Shown one piece after another: positions 14,403 through 21,025 of a stretch of DNA of 23,094 bases. The notes beneath the pieces were generated by a model. That model was not told where the DNA came from and ran no database searches. It saw only the letters and a program-made list of their open reading frames with translations. The DNA lies in the IMG/VR virus record IMGVR_UViG_3300042894_007413, positions 1-23,094 of that record; one strand, 5' to 3'. Numbering within the stretch: the stretch's first letter is position 1; each line of letters opens with the position of its first letter. A program made the translations under genes and the position numbers. Origin of the DNA: a virus.

Positions 14403-14801
14403 TTACCATCTTTTATTGGGTTGTGGATGCAGGAATTGCACAATGCTGCCATCCAGATGATGCACAGTGTAATCACTGCTAATGTAGCCGTCATTGGGGT
14501 TGGTATACCCATCACTCTCACTACATGGATGCCAGCGATCTCCACAGCATTCACAATCTTTGTTCTCTTCTACTCCGTTGAAATAAATGCCAATATCGCA
14601 TGCACGACTGTTTGCATGTTCAGCATCAAATGCTTGAATGAACACATGGCAGTCAATACCCTGTTCTTCATCCACATCATAACTACCACCACTGTTGTTT
14701 TGATCAAATGAATAAAAGCGTGGCGCCTTTTTTGCCAGTAGATCAAAAGTCAATTGATCCAGATGTTCATTTGCGGGTTTTAGGAGCTTGCTGGTAAACA
14801 T
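14403..14801 (-). CDS. Small cysteine-rich phage protein (CECCGDRW family)
   Basis: A 132-residue protein from the ATG at 14801. It contains ACDIGIYFNGVEENKDCECCGDRW; the CECCGDRW motif recurs in small phage proteins and suggests a metal site. Tyr-, Asp- and Ser-rich C-terminus. Frames reading further upstream are translated tRNA and are not used. The start codon is only 6 nt past the CCA end of tRNA-Leu(TAA), and no ribosome-binding site is visible. The mRNA would be released by tRNA 3' processing with an almost absent leader. Confidence 0.6.
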   Translation of the reverse strand: MFTSKLLKPANEHLDQLTFDLLAKKAPRFYSFDQNNSGGSYDVDEEQGIDCHVFIQAFDAEHANSRACDIGIYFNGVEENKDCECCGDRWHPCSESDGYTNPNDGYISSDYTVHHLDGSIVQFLHPQPNKRW

Positions 14802-14807
14802 AAATTT

Positions 14808-14895
14808 TGGTGGGGATGGAGGGGGTCGAACCCTCACGCTCATTGAGAGCAACGCGGTTTAAGCACGTTGTGGCTGCCGATTACACCACATCCCC
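14808..14895 (-). tRNA. tRNA-Leu (anticodon TAA)
   Basis: The acceptor GGGGATG pairs with CATCCCC, the anticodon stem is ACGTG/CGCGT with loop CTTAAAC (anticodon TAA), the variable arm is GCTC/GAGC, the T arm is GAGGG-TTCGACC-CCCTC, the discriminator is A, and CCA is encoded. Reads UUA-type leucine codons. Confidence 0.9.
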
Positions 14896-14920
14896 AAGTT
14901 GCACTGTTCTTACTTATTTA

Positions 14921-14928
14921 AGTATAGC
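14921..14928 (-). promoter_or_regulatory. Extended -10 promoter for tRNA-Leu(TAA)
   Basis: TGCTATACT is an extended -10 with a strong TATACT; the -35 region (TTAAAA) is poor. It faces the tRNA 25 bases downstream. The same GCTATACTTAAA core appears in the promoter at 14365. Confidence 0.5.
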
Positions 14929-14964
14929 ACACTACTGGCAAATTTTTAAGCATTTTGGTTAACT

Positions 14965-15225
14965 TTAGTTGATCCAATAGTTCAAATCAACAGGTTTGGA
15001 CCTTCTCTCACGCTCTGCTATTTCCTGAAGTTCATCACGGATCTGAAGCACACGATTGGTTAACGCCAGGTTTGAATCCATCAACTCCTTGATTTCAATA
15101 GAGAGTTGAGCACCTTCTTTACGTCGAGCCTCCAGATGCTCAGTCTCTCTTTTAACAAACCAGCGCCGAAACAACCAACCTGCAGTAATGCCTACCGCAA
15201 ATGACAAAAAGACACTAACCAACAT
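14965..15225 (-). CDS. Small membrane-anchored coiled-coil protein
   Basis: An 86-residue protein with one N-terminal membrane helix (about 1-19, then RRWFVKRE) and a long charged helix with heptad-like spacing (about 25-75). The layout resembles inner-membrane spanins or small phage scaffolds, but no lipoprotein partner is adjacent. AGAGG lies upstream and the start overlaps the preceding gene by 11 nt. It ends the early operon that begins at 16053. Confidence 0.5.
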   Translation of the reverse strand: MLVSVFLSFAVGITAGWLFRRWFVKRETEHLEARRKEGAQLSIEIKELMDSNLALTNRVLQIRDELQEIAERERRSKPVDLNYWIN

Positions 15226-15442
15226 ACACCACCTCTGTGTTTTGATTGGAAAACTTTAAAATAAACATAGTGGTTAACTCCTTGGGCAGTATCCACCCAC
15301 TGTGGATAAAGCAATTTTTTGGCGCCACTTCATTGAGCCAATGATCGATTTCTGCTATTGTTAGCAGATTATATGGTGAAAAATATATAATATCACTCTC
15401 AGAGTCAGAGTTACTGTAGATTGTGAATTTCATTGTCGTCAT
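15215..15442 (-). CDS. Small phage paralogue (TMFILKF family)
   Basis: A 75-residue protein of unknown function with a central IDHWLNE helix and a C-terminal ELTTMFILKFSN strand. This is the same layout as the next gene upstream and the pair near 10.2-10.6 kb. The start overlaps the upstream stop as ATGA. Confidence 0.5.
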   Translation of the reverse strand: MTTMKFTIYSNSDSESDIIYFSPYNLLTIAEIDHWLNEVAPKNCFIHSGWILPKELTTMFILKFSNQNTEVVYVG

Positions 15443-15687
15443 CCAACTCGATCCTCATAGAGAACAAATTTTACTTTTGGATCACTAAATTTCAATGCAA
15501 AGAATGATAAAGTAGATTGGTTGATCTCCCAATATAACCTATTATTGAGTACTACTTTGATATCCGTCTGTTGGTCTAACCATTCGTATATTTCACAGTA
15601 CAGTGAGGATGATACATCACTGGGTAATACAACTCGAATATTCATTTTGTCGGCATGTTCAGAGGGTCTGACCCTAACAAAAATCAT
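15439..15687 (-). CDS. Small phage paralogue (LSFFALKF family)
   Basis: An 82-residue protein with a central IYEWLDQQTDIKVVL and a C-terminal TLSFFALKFSDPKVKF. It pairs with the adjacent 75-residue gene as a probable tandem duplicate, and both resemble the 10148-10411 gene. ATGA overlap with the upstream stop. Confidence 0.5.
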   Translation of the reverse strand: MIFVRVRPSEHADKMNIRVVLPSDVSSSLYCEIYEWLDQQTDIKVVLNNRLYWEINQSTLSFFALKFSDPKVKFVLYEDRVG

Positions 15688-15911
15688 AATCTCACGTTAA
15701 GCCATTTTTGATTGGTATCTTTGGTTTGCTCCCAAGTGTTCTCATCACACCATTCCAGCTTGCCTTTGGTCCAATTCTGCTGAGCAATAGCTTTACAATG
15801 ATCAGGATCCTGTGCTAGTATAAAACCACTTACGTGGTCTCGTTCTTTTGATCCAGTCAGGGGGTTGTGTGTGGAAAAACTAATTCCACAGTGAAAAACT
15901 CTAAGATTCAT
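15684..15911 (-). CDS. Hypothetical protein
   Basis: A 75-residue protein from the ATG at 15911 (MNLRVFHCGISFSTHNP). This start overlaps the upstream 50-residue gene by 11 nt; a longer frame would overlay that gene in another frame and is rejected. Contains AQDPDHCKAIAQQNW. No family recognised. Confidence 0.5.
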   Translation of the reverse strand: MNLRVFHCGISFSTHNPLTGSKERDHVSGFILAQDPDHCKAIAQQNWTKGKLEWCDENTWEQTKDTNQKWLNVRL

Positions 15912-16053
15912 TCTGAAACCATTCGCGTTTTTGATGTTTATACCTGCGCTGATGCTGAGCCTTGCTCTTTTTGCTGGTCTCAATCTTGCCAGGTCGAACC
16001 CCGGAACGAATTTTGGCAGGGTCATGTTTGGGAAGTGAAATTCTCAAGTTCAT
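15901..16053 (-). CDS. 50-residue basic protein, first gene of an early operon
   Basis: Starts MNLRISLPKHDPAK and continues RPGKIETSKKSKAQ into a very basic helix ending KREWFQNES. Strong positive charge suggests nucleic-acid binding. The start is fixed by a combined promoter: a perfect-spacing sigma70 site and an overlapping AATAAATA motif 5 nt from the ATG. Four more overlapping genes follow. Confidence 0.55.
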   Translation of the reverse strand: MNLRISLPKHDPAKIRSGVRPGKIETSKKSKAQHQRRYKHQKREWFQNES

Positions 16054-16058
16054 AACAA

Positions 16059-16092
16059 TATTTATTGTAGCATCTAACAATCACAATGTCAA
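16059..16092 (-). promoter_or_regulatory. Overlapping sigma70 (TTGACA-17-TACAAT) and late (AATAAATA) promoters
   Basis: TTGACA at 16087-16092, 17 bases, TACAAT at 16064-16069. The late motif AATAAATA (16059-16066) shares bases with the -10 box (TACAATAAATA). Both predict a transcript starting within a few bases of the ATG at 16053. Confidence 0.7.
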
Positions 16093-16096
16093 CTGC

Positions 16097-16270
16097 CTAC
16101 TTGTCGTGTATCACGTCAACGATCACAAACATCATCCAGATCCAGACCAAAGCAAACACTGCTTTAAATGCCGGGTTGTTTAGGATGCTATTCTGAATCA
16201 GAACGTTGACGAATGAATACCCCAACCAGCACCAGACCAGAATAAAAATCAGTGACAAAAGTGATCTCAT
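16097..16270 (-). CDS. 57-residue two-helix membrane protein
   Basis: Two hydrophobic helices (about 4-20 and 36-52) joined by a polar turn (QNSILNNPAF), ending VDVIHDK. Its size and shape fit a small holin or membrane-interference protein, unproven. The start is fixed by a perfect TATAAATA motif 5 nt upstream. Its stop lies 4 bases before the -35 box of the next promoter. Confidence 0.55.
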   Translation of the reverse strand: MRSLLSLIFILVWCWLGYSFVNVLIQNSILNNPAFKAVFALVWIWMMFVIVDVIHDK

Positions 16271-16275
16271 AGATC

Positions 16276-16283
16276 TATTTATA
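16276..16283 (-). promoter_or_regulatory. T4-like late promoter, perfect TATAAATA
   Basis: TATAAATA, then GATCT, then the ATG at 16270. It is divergent from the plus-strand late motif at 16309. Confidence 0.72.
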
Positions 16284-16308
16284 CTAGTATATGAACAGTC
16301 AAATAATT

Positions 16309-16316
16309 AATAAATA
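16309..16316 (+). promoter_or_regulatory. Late promoter motif AATAAATA with leader
   Basis: AATAAATA lies 15 nt before the ATG at 16332, and GGGAG follows as a ribosome-binding site. Unlike most late motifs here, it would give a short leader. Confidence 0.5.
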
Positions 16317-16331
16317 CACCGGGAGTTCTTT

Positions 16332-16613
16332 ATGGATGACATTTTTAAACTCATAGCTGACGTAGGGTTTCCCATGGCAGCAGCTCTGGCAGCCGGGTAC
16401 TTTATCTTTTTGGTTTTAAAATTTATTCTGGATGGTGTTAAAGGCAGCGTAAAATCGCTCAGTGGGTTGATTATGGCGCTGGATAATCGTGTAAAGACCA
16501 TGAATTCAGAAGTTATCCGCATAGACACACTGATGAGTAATGCATTAGGCATACAACCTGATCTAGATCGCATCGCAAGGGCAGATGGAAAAATAGATTG
16601 TCGTAAAGATTAA
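16332..16613 (+). CDS. YvrJ-like small membrane protein, copy 1
   Basis: A 93-residue protein. An N-terminal membrane helix follows the motif ADVGFPMAAALAAGYFIFLVLKF, close to the GFPIVxA start of YvrJ-family proteins, and is followed by a predicted cytoplasmic helix (LDNRVKTMNSEVIRID). The plus-strand gene at 17392 shares this plan, so the two are paralogues split by an HNH endonuclease. Good GGGAG ribosome-binding site. Holin-like activity is a guess. Its stop overlaps that of the convergent endonuclease gene. Confidence 0.58.
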   Translation: MDDIFKLIADVGFPMAAALAAGYFIFLVLKFILDGVKGSVKSLSGLIMALDNRVKTMNSEVIRIDTLMSNALGIQPDLDRIARADGKIDCRKD

Positions 16614-17338
16614 CTTTTGAATTTTTTACATTTATCTCCGTGCCATCTTTTGATATTCACTGGCGTTGAAGTTAAACCACAATGAGGACATGTTGGTCTA
16701 ACAAATCCTTCCCTAAATGAATAATGATTTTTGCCTGTATTTTTAAACCTAACCTCAGGACGTTTAGCAACATTTAACTCTCCTTTGTTCCCGCATTTAG
16801 AATGATCTCGGTGGATTCTACCTTCAGCCCAAGCCTTTTTTCTAGACAATGTTATTTTTTCTCGATATTCTAAGTTCTTCCATAATTCTCGAGCTTTCTC
16901 TGATCGCAATTGCCTAGTTTTGATTGAAGAATTTGTTACTTGATGTTTTCGTCGATATTCAGGATCCTGCCATAATAAAGACGTTGAATCTGAAATTTCT
17001 TTCAAAAAATCCTCTCGTACTTTTTGATAGATTCTAGAATTTGGTATAAAATTTCTTTGACAATAGGGATTAACGCGGTTATTCATCGAAAAAAATGCAG
17101 CAGTCATCTGTTTTGATTTATATGCTTTCCATAACATCCAATGAGCTAAATAATGCTGCCTCGGTGTAAGATCTATCAAATTTCCTGGATGATCTAAACC
17201 ACCCATACTTTTTGGTAAAATGTGATGTTTTTCAGTAATAGAAGTGTTATCAGTATTTTTTATGCTAGAAATAAATTTTATGTATCTGTTTAGATAGTGT
17301 AAAGAAATTGCTTCTGGTAAAGAATATTCGTTAATCAT
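16610..17338 (-). CDS. HNH homing-type endonuclease
   Basis: A 242-residue endonuclease. The HNH motif is EKHHILPKSMGG...NLIDLTPRQHYLAH (about 36-67), the middle is basic and NUMOD-like (RSEKARELWKNLEYREK), and a C-terminal C2HC zinc finger reads CPHCG...H...C (about 217-237). That finger resembles the one in the other endonuclease at 12959. The start at 17338 is chosen because CTAAATA lies exactly 5 nt upstream; a longer frame has no such signal. It is inserted in opposite orientation between two paralogous membrane-protein genes and is AT-rich. Confidence 0.75.
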   Translation of the reverse strand: MINEYSLPEAISLHYLNRYIKFISSIKNTDNTSITEKHHILPKSMGGLDHPGNLIDLTPRQHYLAHWMLWKAYKSKQMTAAFFSMNNRVNPYCQRNFIPNSRIYQKVREDFLKEISDSTSLLWQDPEYRRKHQVTNSSIKTRQLRSEKARELWKNLEYREKITLSRKKAWAEGRIHRDHSKCGNKGELNVAKRPEVRFKNTGKNHYSFREGFVRPTCPHCGLTSTPVNIKRWHGDKCKKFKS

Positions 17339-17343
17339 ATTTT

Positions 17344-17351
17344 TATTTAGT
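17344..17351 (-). promoter_or_regulatory. Late promoter motif variant ACTAAATA
   Basis: ACTAAATA, then AAAAT, then the ATG at 17338. Same CTAAATA variant as at the other endonuclease. Confidence 0.5.
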
Positions 17352-17391
17352 GTAATTTGGATTGATAGGGGACAATAAGGAAACAAATTAA

Positions 17392-17667
17392 ATGGTTAAT
17401 ATAGTTGAACTCATTGGAAAATACGGATTCCCCATTGTGGCGGCTTGTGGATCTTGTTATATGGTTTATTTTACTTGGCAGTGGGCCACTGAAGACATCG
17501 ACCCAGTACTAAGTGAAGCCAACAAATTGACCATTGGATTGATTGATCGCATTCGCATGTTGGACAATGACCTTCTGCGGCTTAATATGAAATTAAAAAC
17601 TGTACTAATGATGCGTGAAATTCAGGGGCGAGAGCCCGACGGCACTGTCAAAATCACCAAGAAATAA
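17392..17667 (+). CDS. YvrJ-like small membrane protein, copy 2
   Basis: A 91-residue protein with an N-terminal membrane helix after IGKYGFPIVAACGSCYM and a helical, charged tail (LIDRIRMLDNDLLRLNMKL). Same architecture and many shared positions with the 16332 gene. TAAGGA lies 10 nt before the ATG. The stop abuts, without a gap, the stop of the convergent cyclase gene. Confidence 0.58.
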   Translation: MVNIVELIGKYGFPIVAACGSCYMVYFTWQWATEDIDPVLSEANKLTIGLIDRIRMLDNDLLRLNMKLKTVLMMREIQGREPDGTVKITKK

Positions 17668-19728
17668 TCACTTGCTTGAGGCACGGTAAACACAGTCCCA
17701 GTCTGCTGGTAGATTGGCCTGTTCCAATTCGGTAATTCTGTTCAGCATCATATCATAATAGTGATCCAGTTGACCATCAAAACAGCCACGCAATGCTGCA
17801 ATTTTGGCCGTTGCGCTGGCCCATTTTTGCTGGCAATAGTATTCCAGCATGCGGTTGTGTTCCTCTCTGGCTATCCAGTAGTCTTTGGGTGCAGTATTCA
17901 GTTCATCCACCACAGTGTAGATATCTACTCCCACTTTTTTGCCTTTGACTGCAATGTTATCCAATTTGATTAGAAAGAATTCGTCTTTGGCTTGTTCAGC
18001 AGTGGTGGGCCCGATCACTATCTTTACTCCATAGGGTTTGCTTTGACCTTCCAATCTAGCAGCCAGACTCACACTGTCTCCCAATACATCGTATCCAAAC
18101 CGAGTTTTTGCACCGATGTTGCCAATCAGTGTGACGCCAGTGTTTACTCCCACGCCCATGCCCACTGGTGGTCTGCCTTCGGCAATCAGTTCCTGGTTAA
18201 ACTGTTCCACAGCCTTTAACATGTCCAGTGCTGTTTTGACTGCACTGACTGCGTGTTTGTGGTCATCCAGCGGAGCACCATGCACATGCAAACTGGCGTC
18301 GCCGATAAACTTGATCAAACAGCCCTGATTTTTCATAATGGGATCAGCAATTGCAGTCATGTAACGATTCATTGTGGCAGTAAATTCCTCCACTCTGTCG
18401 CCATAACTTTCACCCAGAGCAGTGAAGTTTCTCATGTCCGTCATAATAATGCTGAGTTCCCTGTTTTCGCCACCCAGTTTGATCAGTTCGGGATTCTTTT
18501 GCAAACGCTCCACTATCACTGGGCTAACATACCCACCAAACTGTTTTTTAATCTGCATTTTCTGCAAGAATTCATAGACAAATTTCACACCATAACAGTG
18601 TAGTCCCACCAGCACCACTGCAACTACAAAAAATGTGCTGTCAAACAGCCACAGATATTGATCAAACAGATATCGGCTTCCCCATATGCCAGCAGCAATC
18701 AAAGTCAACATGGTGGCCAAACCCACGTAAACCCAACGACTGAGCAGCAGCAACAGAACGCCAGCCAGTGCAGCGGCCAGTATTTCCACACCATCTGCGT
18801 AGTCTGGTCTCTGAATGTTAACACCGTTGGCCAGCGTGCCAATCACTGATGCCTGCACATGATGTGGCCAAACAGCACCAGCGGCTGTGGGAACTGGATT
18901 GGCAATACCAGCAGCCGTTGCGCCCACTACCACAATGGCACCGCCAAAATCTTTGGGCAGTTGAGTAACACTGACTTTTTGATGTTGCTGACTCCAGTCA
19001 ATCCAGACTCGACTCAATTGATCAGTGACAATGGGACCAAAAGCTGGTATTCGCATCTTTTCCACTCCGCCCGGAAACAGTTTGACCTGAAAGTTTTCAT
19101 CACCAGCAGCCACTCTAATTACTTCCATACTCAGACTGGGGTAGAGTGTGTCACCCACACGAGCCAGCAGTGGAATACGCCGAACCACACCGTCAATTTC
19201 TGGCAGTGTGTTTATGGTGCCCACCCCCACTGCGGATTTTTCCAAAAACATGATGTTAGATGTAATACCCGGATAACTCAGGATCTGATTCTGATATTCG
19301 CTATTGAGTATGGCTGCTCCAGTTTCTCTGGGAGTATTGCGATTCTTTTCACCCAGCGAACTCACCAACAACACTGGATACCGTTTCATAACAGCAGCCA
19401 ATTCAGAATCCTCTCGCATGCGATCTGGTTCAGGCATCAGAACATTTAACACCACCAAGCCGGCATTGCGTTGGTAGATATCATGTATGATCTGCGCATA
19501 TTCTCCACGAGGCAGCGGCCACTGACCCAGTTTCTCCAGTGCGGCATCATCAATATCCACTGTGTATACATTGTTTTCAATGGGTGCCTTGGTGGTAATC
19601 AAAGTATCAAAATACCTAAGCCTAACACTTTCCACAAAGGGTGTATCGGTGATTCTCAGAGACAACAACAGGCCCAGTGTGATCAGTGCGCACCAGGGAT
19701 TGAGTAACAGTTTGCCGAGTTTTTTCAT
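17668..19728 (-). CDS. CHASE2-domain class III adenylate/guanylate cyclase
   Basis: A 686-residue membrane enzyme. After an N-terminal helix (about 10-26), residues 30-310 form a periplasmic CHASE2 sensor domain (VYTVDIDDAALEKLGQWPLPR is typical), then three membrane helices (about 312-385), a linker ending FGGYVSP, and a class III cyclase domain (about 420-610) making cAMP or cGMP. The metal-binding Asp residues are D431 and D477. K473 and D547 are the expected adenine-selecting pair, favouring ATP, and R558 is the transition-state Arg. The usual transition-state Asn (GDxVN) is Ser here (S554). It has its own late-type promoter motif. The upstream genes encode FecR and curlin-repeat proteins; FecR-CHASE2 cyclase pairs are familiar in bacterial genomes. 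Confidence 0.82.
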   Translation of the reverse strand: MKKLGKLLLNPWCALITLGLLLSLRITDTPFVESVRLRYFDTLITTKAPIENNVYTVDIDDAALEKLGQWPLPRGEYAQIIHDIYQRNAGLVVLNVLMPEPDRMREDSELAAVMKRYPVLLVSSLGEKNRNTPRETGAAILNSEYQNQILSYPGITSNIMFLEKSAVGVGTINTLPEIDGVVRRIPLLARVGDTLYPSLSMEVIRVAAGDENFQVKLFPGGVEKMRIPAFGPIVTDQLSRVWIDWSQQHQKVSVTQLPKDFGGAIVVVGATAAGIANPVPTAAGAVWPHHVQASVIGTLANGVNIQRPDYADGVEILAAALAGVLLLLLSRWVYVGLATMLTLIAAGIWGSRYLFDQYLWLFDSTFFVVAVVLVGLHCYGVKFVYEFLQKMQIKKQFGGYVSPVIVERLQKNPELIKLGGENRELSIIMTDMRNFTALGESYGDRVEEFTATMNRYMTAIADPIMKNQGCLIKFIGDASLHVHGAPLDDHKHAVSAVKTALDMLKAVEQFNQELIAEGRPPVGMGVGVNTGVTLIGNIGAKTRFGYDVLGDSVSLAARLEGQSKPYGVKIVIGPTTAEQAKDEFFLIKLDNIAVKGKKVGVDIYTVVDELNTAPKDYWIAREEHNRMLEYYCQQKWASATAKIAALRGCFDGQLDHYYDMMLNRITELEQANLPADWDCVYRASSK

Positions 19729-19733
19729 AACCC

Positions 19734-19741
19734 TATTTAGC
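19734..19741 (-). promoter_or_regulatory. Late promoter motif variant GCTAAATA before the cyclase
   Basis: GCTAAATA, then GGGTT, then the ATG at 19728, lying directly after the TGA of the PA14-curlin gene. It puts a bacterial-type signalling gene under apparent phage late control. Confidence 0.5.
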
Positions 19742-21025
19742 TCAGGGCTGATTGACAGTAACTGAACATCCAGATGGATTTGTGCAAATTTGGCTTATGC
19801 TGTAAATTTGGCCAGCGTTAACACCATTCTGGTTCAGAGTAAAATTCACACCGCCGCCAGCATTTATCAATGACACTGTGGCTTTGTTTTGTTTGGTACC
19901 TTCTTGTGTTACGTCGGCCCGATGTCCGTTGCCTTGCAATGTTAAATCCAGATAATGATTGCCAGTGCCTCGTTGAATTAGGTTTGTTGTATTGTTGCTG
20001 CCATCCAGGGTTAAGAACAGCAGTTTACTTGTATTGTCCTGCTGGGATTGAGATATCACATTGTTATTGCCTGTGATGTTGTTTTCCAAATAATGGCCAC
20101 CAGTGCCACCTGTGTTTATCTGCTCCACACTAACTGAGTTACGGCTACCATTCAGATTTAATAACTGATAGTGACCATTGGAACTGAGTCCTCCCTGTCC
20201 AGTAAAAGACACCGACTGGTTAAGGTTCACTGTGTTGGCATCACCAGAAATTTTGAATTCTATTTGATTTTTATCTGGATCAGAACCGTTCCAACCCTGA
20301 CGCACTGTAACCACATTGTCATTGCCCTGAATTTCTGCGGTGTCCTGACCCACTCCAGAAAACTGTGTTTTAGACCCAATCTGCGTAATAGATACACTAT
20401 TGTTATCTCCCCAAACTGCTAAGTTTATTGAATTGTTAATAATGTTTCGATTTGCAAAGGAAGTTACTCTGGTCTGTTGAGCACCAGTGATGTTGCTGGA
20501 ATAAGTCACTGGCTGAGTGGTGGCGTATGCACTGGCAGGCACGCTCACTATGCCATTGCCGTCACCAACGTCCCAGTACAGCATGGATACTGCTCCACCT
20601 CCCCATTCAGAAAACCATACATCCAGGTAATAGGATGTCCCAGCAGTCAGAGTCAACGAGGTTTGGTAATTATAAAATGCTGGACCGTGCAGACCCCCAA
20701 TATCATTTACTATGGTGTTTCCATCCACTGACATTTTGAAACCGTCGTCAGATACTATGTAAAAAGTAATGGTTTTTTGTTGATTGGCTGCGCCGGACCA
20801 CTGAATCCATCCGGTGTAATGAACCAGTACTTTATCAGAACGGCCACTGTTTAGTATGTTACCGCCACCCCAGTCGTGGTTGATACTGGTCACAGTCCCA
20901 GTACTGAGTGGTGTGCCAGGATTGGATATGTTGGGTGGCCAGGTGGGAATATAATAGGTGGTGAAATTCAGATTGGCCCACAGCGTTAGGGAAAACAGGC
21001 ACCATGTTGTGATTAGTTTTGTCAT
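19742..21025 (-). CDS. Secreted PA14-domain protein with curlin-like repeats
   Basis: A 427-residue protein. A signal peptide (about 1-17, ending LTLWA) is followed by a PA14 domain (about 20-170; TGWIQWSGAANQQKTITFYI and SDDGFKMSVDGN are characteristic), which usually binds carbohydrate. Residues 195-427 are a chain of curlin-like repeats of the form G-x2-N-x3-V-x-Q, several preceded by (G/N)HYL (for example GHYQLLNLNGSRNSVSVEQ and GNHYLDLTLQGNGHRADVTQ). The last repeat carries two Cys (C414, C420) that may form a disulfide. A carbohydrate-binding tip on an amyloid-like fibre is the natural reading. The start overlaps the FecR stop as ATGA, so it is coupled. Confidence 0.72.
   Translation of the reverse strand: MTKLITTWCLFSLTLWANLNFTTYYIPTWPPNISNPGTPLSTGTVTSINHDWGGGNILNSGRSDKVLVHYTGWIQWSGAANQQKTITFYIVSDDGFKMSVDGNTIVNDIGGLHGPAFYNYQTSLTLTAGTSYYLDVWFSEWGGGAVSMLYWDVGDGNGIVSVPASAYATTQPVTYSSNITGAQQTRVTSFANRNIINNSINLAVWGDNNSVSITQIGSKTQFSGVGQDTAEIQGNDNVVTVRQGWNGSDPDKNQIEFKISGDANTVNLNQSVSFTGQGGLSSNGHYQLLNLNGSRNSVSVEQINTGGTGGHYLENNITGNNNVISQSQQDNTSKLLFLTLDGSNNTTNLIQRGTGNHYLDLTLQGNGHRADVTQEGTKQNKATVSLINAGGGVNFTLNQNGVNAGQIYSISQICTNPSGCSVTVNQP

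Noticed and set aside
14802-14852. Upstream extension of the CECCGDRW protein and GIEPTT-type ends of ORFs
   Set aside because: These are tRNA genes read as protein, shown by the complete cloverleaf at 14808-14895.
18859-19449. Long plus-strand frame of 196 codons within the cyclase gene
   Set aside because: It is a shadow of the cyclase gene: composition is His/Gln/Ser-rich, with no start signal or recognisable motif.
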